64,000 bases of DNA from positions 310,001 to 374,000 of the forward strand of contig CAWIOU010000023.1 in assembly GCA_963837805.1 (NCBI GenBank). Reading direction: 5' to 3'. Shown here in pieces: positions 60,752 through 64,000 of this stretch; the first letter of the stretch is position 1; the number at the start of each line of letters is the position of its first letter. The notes beneath the pieces are model-generated. The model made no database searches. It was not told the origin of the DNA and saw nothing but the letters and a program-made list of their open reading frames with translations. The DNA comes from Bog-756 sp963837805 (GTDB lineage: Bacteria > Actinomycetota > Acidimicrobiia > Acidimicrobiales > RAAP-2). Position numbers and translations under genes: made by a program.

Positions 60752-61402
60752 ATGGAGCACTTTCTTGAAACCTGGGGTTACGTGGCCGTCTTCGGGTTGA
60801 GCTTCATCTCTTCGATGGGTCTGCCGGTCGGAGCCGAGGTGGCCATCATCTATGGCGGGGTTCTGGCCAGCGGGCAGATCCCCAATGAACCGCATCATCT
60901 CAACCTGGTGGTCGTCATTGTCGTTGCCACCGTGGCCGAAGTGCTGGGGTCCATGTTGGGTTACCTCATCGGATACTTCGGGGGGCGGACACTGGTCGAC
61001 AAGGTGGGCAAGTATGTATTACTCACTCATAAGGATCTCGACCGCGCCGAGGCCTGGTTCGCCCGACGTGGTGAGCCAGTGGTGCTGTTCGGTCGCTTCA
61101 TCCCGCTAGTTCGCTCGTTTGTCTCCTTTGCCGCCGGTCTGGGAGAGATGGCGATGGGCAAGTTCTTGATCTTCACGGTCATCGGATGCGCCATTTGGTG
61201 CACCATCTTGACAAGCGTTGGTTACGCCCTGGGTTCCAGCTACACGCATGTGCTCAAAGCCTTCAGTTACGCCGGTTACCTGGCTGCAGCGCTGGTCGTA
61301 ATGGCCGTCGCTCTCCTCTTCTGGCACCGCTTCAGGGCGATTCGGCTACAAGAGCAGCGAACTATTGAGGGAACGACCGACCGCCGTGATGACCGGATCT
61401 GA
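60752..61402 (+). CDS. DedA family membrane protein
   Basis: 216 residues from the ATG at 60752. Canonical features: SSMGLPVGAEVAIIYGGVLASG, VVATVAEVLGSMLGYLIGYFGGRTLVDK, FARRGEPVVLFGRFIPLVRSFVSFAAGLGEM (with the conserved R-x-x-P-x-x-R), and a C-terminal GYLAAALVVMAVALLFW helix. It lies 180 bp after the first DedA gene in the same direction. Expected to move C55-P or phospholipids across the membrane, with effects on envelope stress. Confidence 0.92.
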   Translation: MEHFLETWGYVAVFGLSFISSMGLPVGAEVAIIYGGVLASGQIPNEPHHLNLVVVIVVATVAEVLGSMLGYLIGYFGGRTLVDKVGKYVLLTHKDLDRAEAWFARRGEPVVLFGRFIPLVRSFVSFAAGLGEMAMGKFLIFTVIGCAIWCTILTSVGYALGSSYTHVLKAFSYAGYLAAALVVMAVALLFWHRFRAIRLQEQRTIEGTTDRRDDRI

Positions 61403-61417
61403 TTTGCTGTAACGCGT

Positions 61418-61852
61418 CTAAACAGCGTTCGAACTGAACTCGGTCCCATCAAGGAAGTTGACGGTGACAGTTGCCGTGGCGACAAACCGATTGTCCATTC
61501 CATTGTCGTAGACACGAACGTTGCAGACTCCATGACTCTGCCCGAGTCGCAAGACTTCAGCCTCAGCGCGTAACGGGCCCACTCTGCCAGCGGCGAGATA
61601 GCTGACGGTGAGGTTCGAAGTAGCCGGCGGGCGCTTACTGGCCTGTGCAACCGCAGAGGCACCAGCGCAATCGATAAGACTGGCCACGAGTCCTCCGTGA
61701 ACAGCTCCGCCGGGACCCCGCATCTCGTCAGAGATACTCAGTTCAACGACATGACGACCATCTTCGATGAAATGACGATGAGAGAGTACGTCCAGAAGAG
61801 GGCAGCCGAGTCCCTGATTGGTGTCTGCCTGGGGAGGTTGTTTTTGGGGCAT
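61418..61852 (-). CDS. PaaI-type hotdog-fold thioesterase
   Basis: 144 residues from the ATG at 61852. Core DEMRGPGGAVHGGLVASLIDCAGASAVA has the HGG active-site strand-helix; then TSNLTVSYLAAGRVGPLRAEAEVLRLGQSHGV is the common 'SxxLTVxYLxPA' type. It hydrolyses an acyl-CoA thioester. Convergent with the second DedA gene (16 bp). First ~15 residues are polar and variable. Confidence 0.88.
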   Translation of the reverse strand: MPQKQPPQADTNQGLGCPLLDVLSHRHFIEDGRHVVELSISDEMRGPGGAVHGGLVASLIDCAGASAVAQASKRPPATSNLTVSYLAAGRVGPLRAEAEVLRLGQSHGVCNVRVYDNGMDNRFVATATVTVNFLDGTEFSSNAV

Positions 61853-62108
61853 CGAGAGATCCTAGGGCGCAGTTCACGTCCACAAAGAACCCGAGCGCTC
61901 GACTCAAGGAATAGCAATTCGAACGAACCGGATTCGGACATCCAGAGATAGGTGTCCTCCTCCTTGGCGTCCCAACAACCCAGGGTTTTGTCCCAGAATG
62001 CCGCCACAGCCCAAAGGCTGACGCAATCGGTAACCGTCTGACGGACGACGAGTCCCGCGGTTGGATTGCTTATTCGCTCCCGGATACTCCTGCAAATGTT
62101 TCATGGGA

Positions 62109-62378
62109 TCACGTGCCAGGTGGGGGCCGGCGGGCCTCGATCTGATCGTGTGTCCAGATTCGGTCCGAAGAATGCCACCAGCCGAAGGCCTTCGAGGTAG
62201 GCGATTCCGGCGCGTTCGGCTCAGTCAGTGCGGGCACCGGGATTGGTTCAGACGTATCTCCTTGGGGTTGAGTTGAATCGCTGAGATGCTCCCGCCGCCA
62301 ATCAGTTAGGGACTGCGGCGGATACCAATTGCCGTCACACGCCAGCCACGACCCCTCCACCTGGCTGAAATCGCTCAT
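62109..62378 (-). CDS. Small Trp-motif hypothetical protein
   Basis: 89 residues from the ATG at 62378. The opening SWLACDGNWYPPQS is a variant of the 'WWLASDGKWYPPE' motif found repeatedly in Acidimicrobiia proteins, often linked to a membrane part; the rest is Pro/Glu-rich and ends KAFGWWHSSDRIWTHDQIEA, possibly a second copy of the motif. Function unknown. Confidence 0.6.
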   Translation of the reverse strand: MSDFSQVEGSWLACDGNWYPPQSLTDWRREHLSDSTQPQGDTSEPIPVPALTEPNAPESPTSKAFGWWHSSDRIWTHDQIEARRPPPGT

Positions 62379-62497
62379 CTGAGACCCCCCTCAAAGCGTC
62401 AGACCACCACCAAAAGAATATCTCCAACCCTTCGGTAAGCCAACTGGTCAGTTTCCAACACCGGGAAGCCGAGATCGAGGCCGATTTTCCATGCCTG

Positions 62498-62866
62498 ATG
62501 GCTCGGTCTGTCGACGGGCCCACGAATCGATCTGCTGGTGCGGCAGGGCGGCGGGTCAAGTTGAGGCAGGAAGTGGCCGATCCATCTCCTATGGCGATGC
62601 GACAAGAGCCAGAACCTCCCGAAGTCATCTGGCGGAATGGCGTCGAATATCGAAGGGTGCACGGACCAGCGGGACCGGTGGCGGTGGACAGGTCGCACTC
62701 CCCAGTCGTCGAGCAAAGGCGAAGGATCAGGCTGTTCGACAGGCAAAATGGACGTTGTTACCACTGCAACACCCTGATCACCGAACGAGGAGCGGGAGTC
62801 AGGGTGGCTGTCGAAGTGTCAGACGGGGTGCTCATTTGCGATCTGTGCGCTCGCCCTAGCTCGTGA
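62498..62866 (+). CDS. Hypothetical protein with a two-CxxC zinc motif
   Basis: 122 residues from an ATG at 62498; an ATG at codon 32 (MAMRQEPEPP) may be the true start. The C-terminus holds RCYHCNTL and LICDLC, a paired CxxC zinc site as in HNH or ribbon proteins, but no catalytic His-Asn is seen. Preceded by an Arg-rich region (QRRRIRLFDRQNG). Function unknown. Confidence 0.55.
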   Translation: MARSVDGPTNRSAGAAGRRVKLRQEVADPSPMAMRQEPEPPEVIWRNGVEYRRVHGPAGPVAVDRSHSPVVEQRRRIRLFDRQNGRCYHCNTLITERGAGVRVAVEVSDGVLICDLCARPSS

Positions 62867-63068
62867 TCGTCTCCGTGACTCACATCTGACACAAGAACGC
62901 TGGCAATCGGGGCCGACTGGTCGGTTTGGTCACACGTCAGATCGGCTAGACACCCTGTGGCGGAGGGCTCGGGGTGACGTGTCATGCCTTCATTCCCTGT
63001 GACATTCTGAGACACCCTTTCGGCATGCCGCGGTGGTGGCACGCCGCCAGCAGTTCAGACGTATCGAG

Positions 63069-63263
63069 TCACTCTGTGGGCGGGCGCCCGCGTCTGGGTA
63101 GAGGTCGTGCCTTTTTCGGCATTCGTCCGGCGTCATCGAGGGCTCTGCGAAGCAGCATCTCGATATGGGCATTCAGGCTTCGGAACTCATCCGCTGCCCA
63201 CTGGGCCAGAGCGTCATGGACAGCCGGGTCAATCCGAAGCAGTACCTGCTTCCGATCATTCAC
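63069..63263 (-). CDS. Ribbon-helix-helix (Arc-like) DNA-binding protein
   Basis: 64 residues from the ATG at 63263. RKQVLLRIDPAVHDALAQWAADEFRSLNAHIEMLLRRAL (in two parts) has the RHH pattern: a short beta strand (KQVLLRI), then helix-SLNAHIE-helix. The C-terminus is basic. It follows the SPFH gene by 3 bp and is a common partner of SPFH genes in Actinobacteria; it may regulate that operon. Confidence 0.85.
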   Translation of the reverse strand: MNDRKQVLLRIDPAVHDALAQWAADEFRSLNAHIEMLLRRALDDAGRMPKKARPLPRRGRPPTE

Positions 63264-63266
63264 GGA

Positions 63267-64000
63267 TCAGGAGTAGAGCGTCCCGGTGTTGACCACCGGC
63301 GAAGCCGGTTGGTCACCGCAGAGTACGACCATCAGGTTGCTGACCATCGCGGCCTTGCGCTCTTCGTCAAGGTCGACGATACCGCGCTCACTCAGCCGGC
63401 CAAGCGCCATCTCCACCATCCCGACCGCACCGTCGACGATACGAGAGCGGGCCGCAACAACGGCGTTAGCCTGTTGCCGGCGCAGCATCGCCTGGGCGAT
63501 CTCCGACGCGTAGGCAAGATGGCTGATGCGCACCTCGATGATCTCCACCCCGGCTATGGCGACGCGCTGGGCCATCTCCTCGGCAAGCTCTCCGGCGACA
63601 ATGTCGGTCGAGCCGCGAAGCGATAGACCGTTATCTGCAGGGTTGTCGTATGGATGTGTCGTTGCAACGTGCCGCAACGCTGATTCGGCCTGGACTCGTA
63701 CGAAATTCAGGTAGTCATCCACTGCGTAGAGAGCACGCGAGGTATCGGACACTTGCCAGACGACAATGGACGCGATTTCCACAGGATTGCCGTCGGCATC
63801 GTTCACCTTCAGATGACTGGTTTCGAAGTTCCGGACCCGAATGCTCACATTCTTCCGGTCGGTGAGGGGCAGAATCCAGGACAGGCCGGTACGGCGCACG
63901 GTGCCGATGTAGCTGCCGAAGAACCGGACGACCCTGGTTTGGCCTGGCTGCACAATGACCAGCGAAGCAAGGATGACAACGGCAACGACGGCCGGACCAA
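63267..64000 (-). CDS. SPFH / band 7 domain protein, cut by the right edge
   Basis: At least 244 residues; the N-terminus is outside the window. The visible start has a membrane part (AVVAVVILASLVIVQPGQTRVVRFFG), then TGLSWILPLTDRKNVSIRVRNFE and IASIVVWQVSDTSRALYAVDDYLNFVRVQAESALR of the SPFH fold, and GVEIIEVRISHLAYASEIAQAMLRRQQANAVVAARS of the stomatin-like helical region. Such proteins assemble in membrane microdomains. Not a metalloprotease; partner is the ribbon-helix-helix protein just downstream. Confidence 0.92.
   Translation of the reverse strand, partial: GPAVVAVVILASLVIVQPGQTRVVRFFGSYIGTVRRTGLSWILPLTDRKNVSIRVRNFETSHLKVNDADGNPVEIASIVVWQVSDTSRALYAVDDYLNFVRVQAESALRHVATTHPYDNPADNGLSLRGSTDIVAGELAEEMAQRVAIAGVEIIEVRISHLAYASEIAQAMLRRQQANAVVAARSRIVDGAVGMVEMALGRLSERGIVDLDEERKAAMVSNLMVVLCGDQPASPVVNTGTLYS

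Overview
The window looks like a chromosomal segment of a high-GC actinobacterium, most plausibly an uncultured or little-studied member of Acidimicrobiia. This is inferred from three things. A dense set of acyl-CoA dehydrogenases, acyl-CoA ligases and a P450 resembles mycobacterial steroid and lipid catabolism. GTG starts and 4-bp start/stop overlaps are frequent. Small proteins carry the tryptophan-rich 'GNWYPP' type motif common in that class. No rRNA or tRNA gene and no CRISPR array is visible. One structural RNA, RNase P RNA (43451-43850), is present.

Bases 1-9637 hold a leftward operon (MFS exporter, VOC protein, rhodanese, DUF4031 protein, a frameshifted SCP2-type thiolase). Next come an FMN reductase and a leftward pair of acyl-CoA dehydrogenases with an alpha/beta hydrolase. 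These are divergent from a thiolase across a 365-bp regulatory region holding an exact match to the KstR operator consensus. Bases 9681-21908 are eleven co-oriented leftward genes: FadE30-like ACAD, IpdF-like SDR, FadD3-like ligase, Zn-alcohol dehydrogenase, two acyl-CoA ligases around an unknown double-domain protein, an SDR, a P450 with its [3Fe-4S] ferredoxin, and a hemerythrin. The fadE30-ipdF-fadD3 core matches the mycobacterial KstR2 regulon genes for breakdown of the steroid C/D-ring remnant (HIP), so the region is probably a steroid or terpenoid catabolic island.

Bases 22146-28251 are a redox-stress neighbourhood: MsrB, an SSB with a coupled small protein, a two-gene encapsulin operon, a DUF222/HNH protein, and a PerR-like regulator with rubrerythrin and a DUF3501 protein. 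The encapsulin operon is the most interesting item. The gene coupled to the shell gene encodes a nitrobindin-like heme-binding beta-barrel that ends in a typical encapsulin cargo-loading peptide (SLGIGNLR), which suggests a heme/NO or peroxynitrite nanocompartment.

Bases 28389-43357 hold a glycerol operon (GlpD, an ADPS-like flavoprotein, a GlpK-like kinase), a MoxR/DUF58/transglutaminase operon, a ferredoxin reductase with a metallo-beta-lactamase-fold hydrolase, another acyl-CoA ligase, and xseA/xseB.

From about 43.9 kb to the right edge the GC content falls visibly and the content becomes accessory. It includes a 1.7k-residue secreted repeat protein, a GH12-like secreted protein behind a structured leader, scattered small enzymes and hypotheticals, a PPOX-family gene broken by an in-frame TGA, two DedA proteins, a thioesterase, and a ribbon-helix-helix/SPFH pair cut by the right edge.
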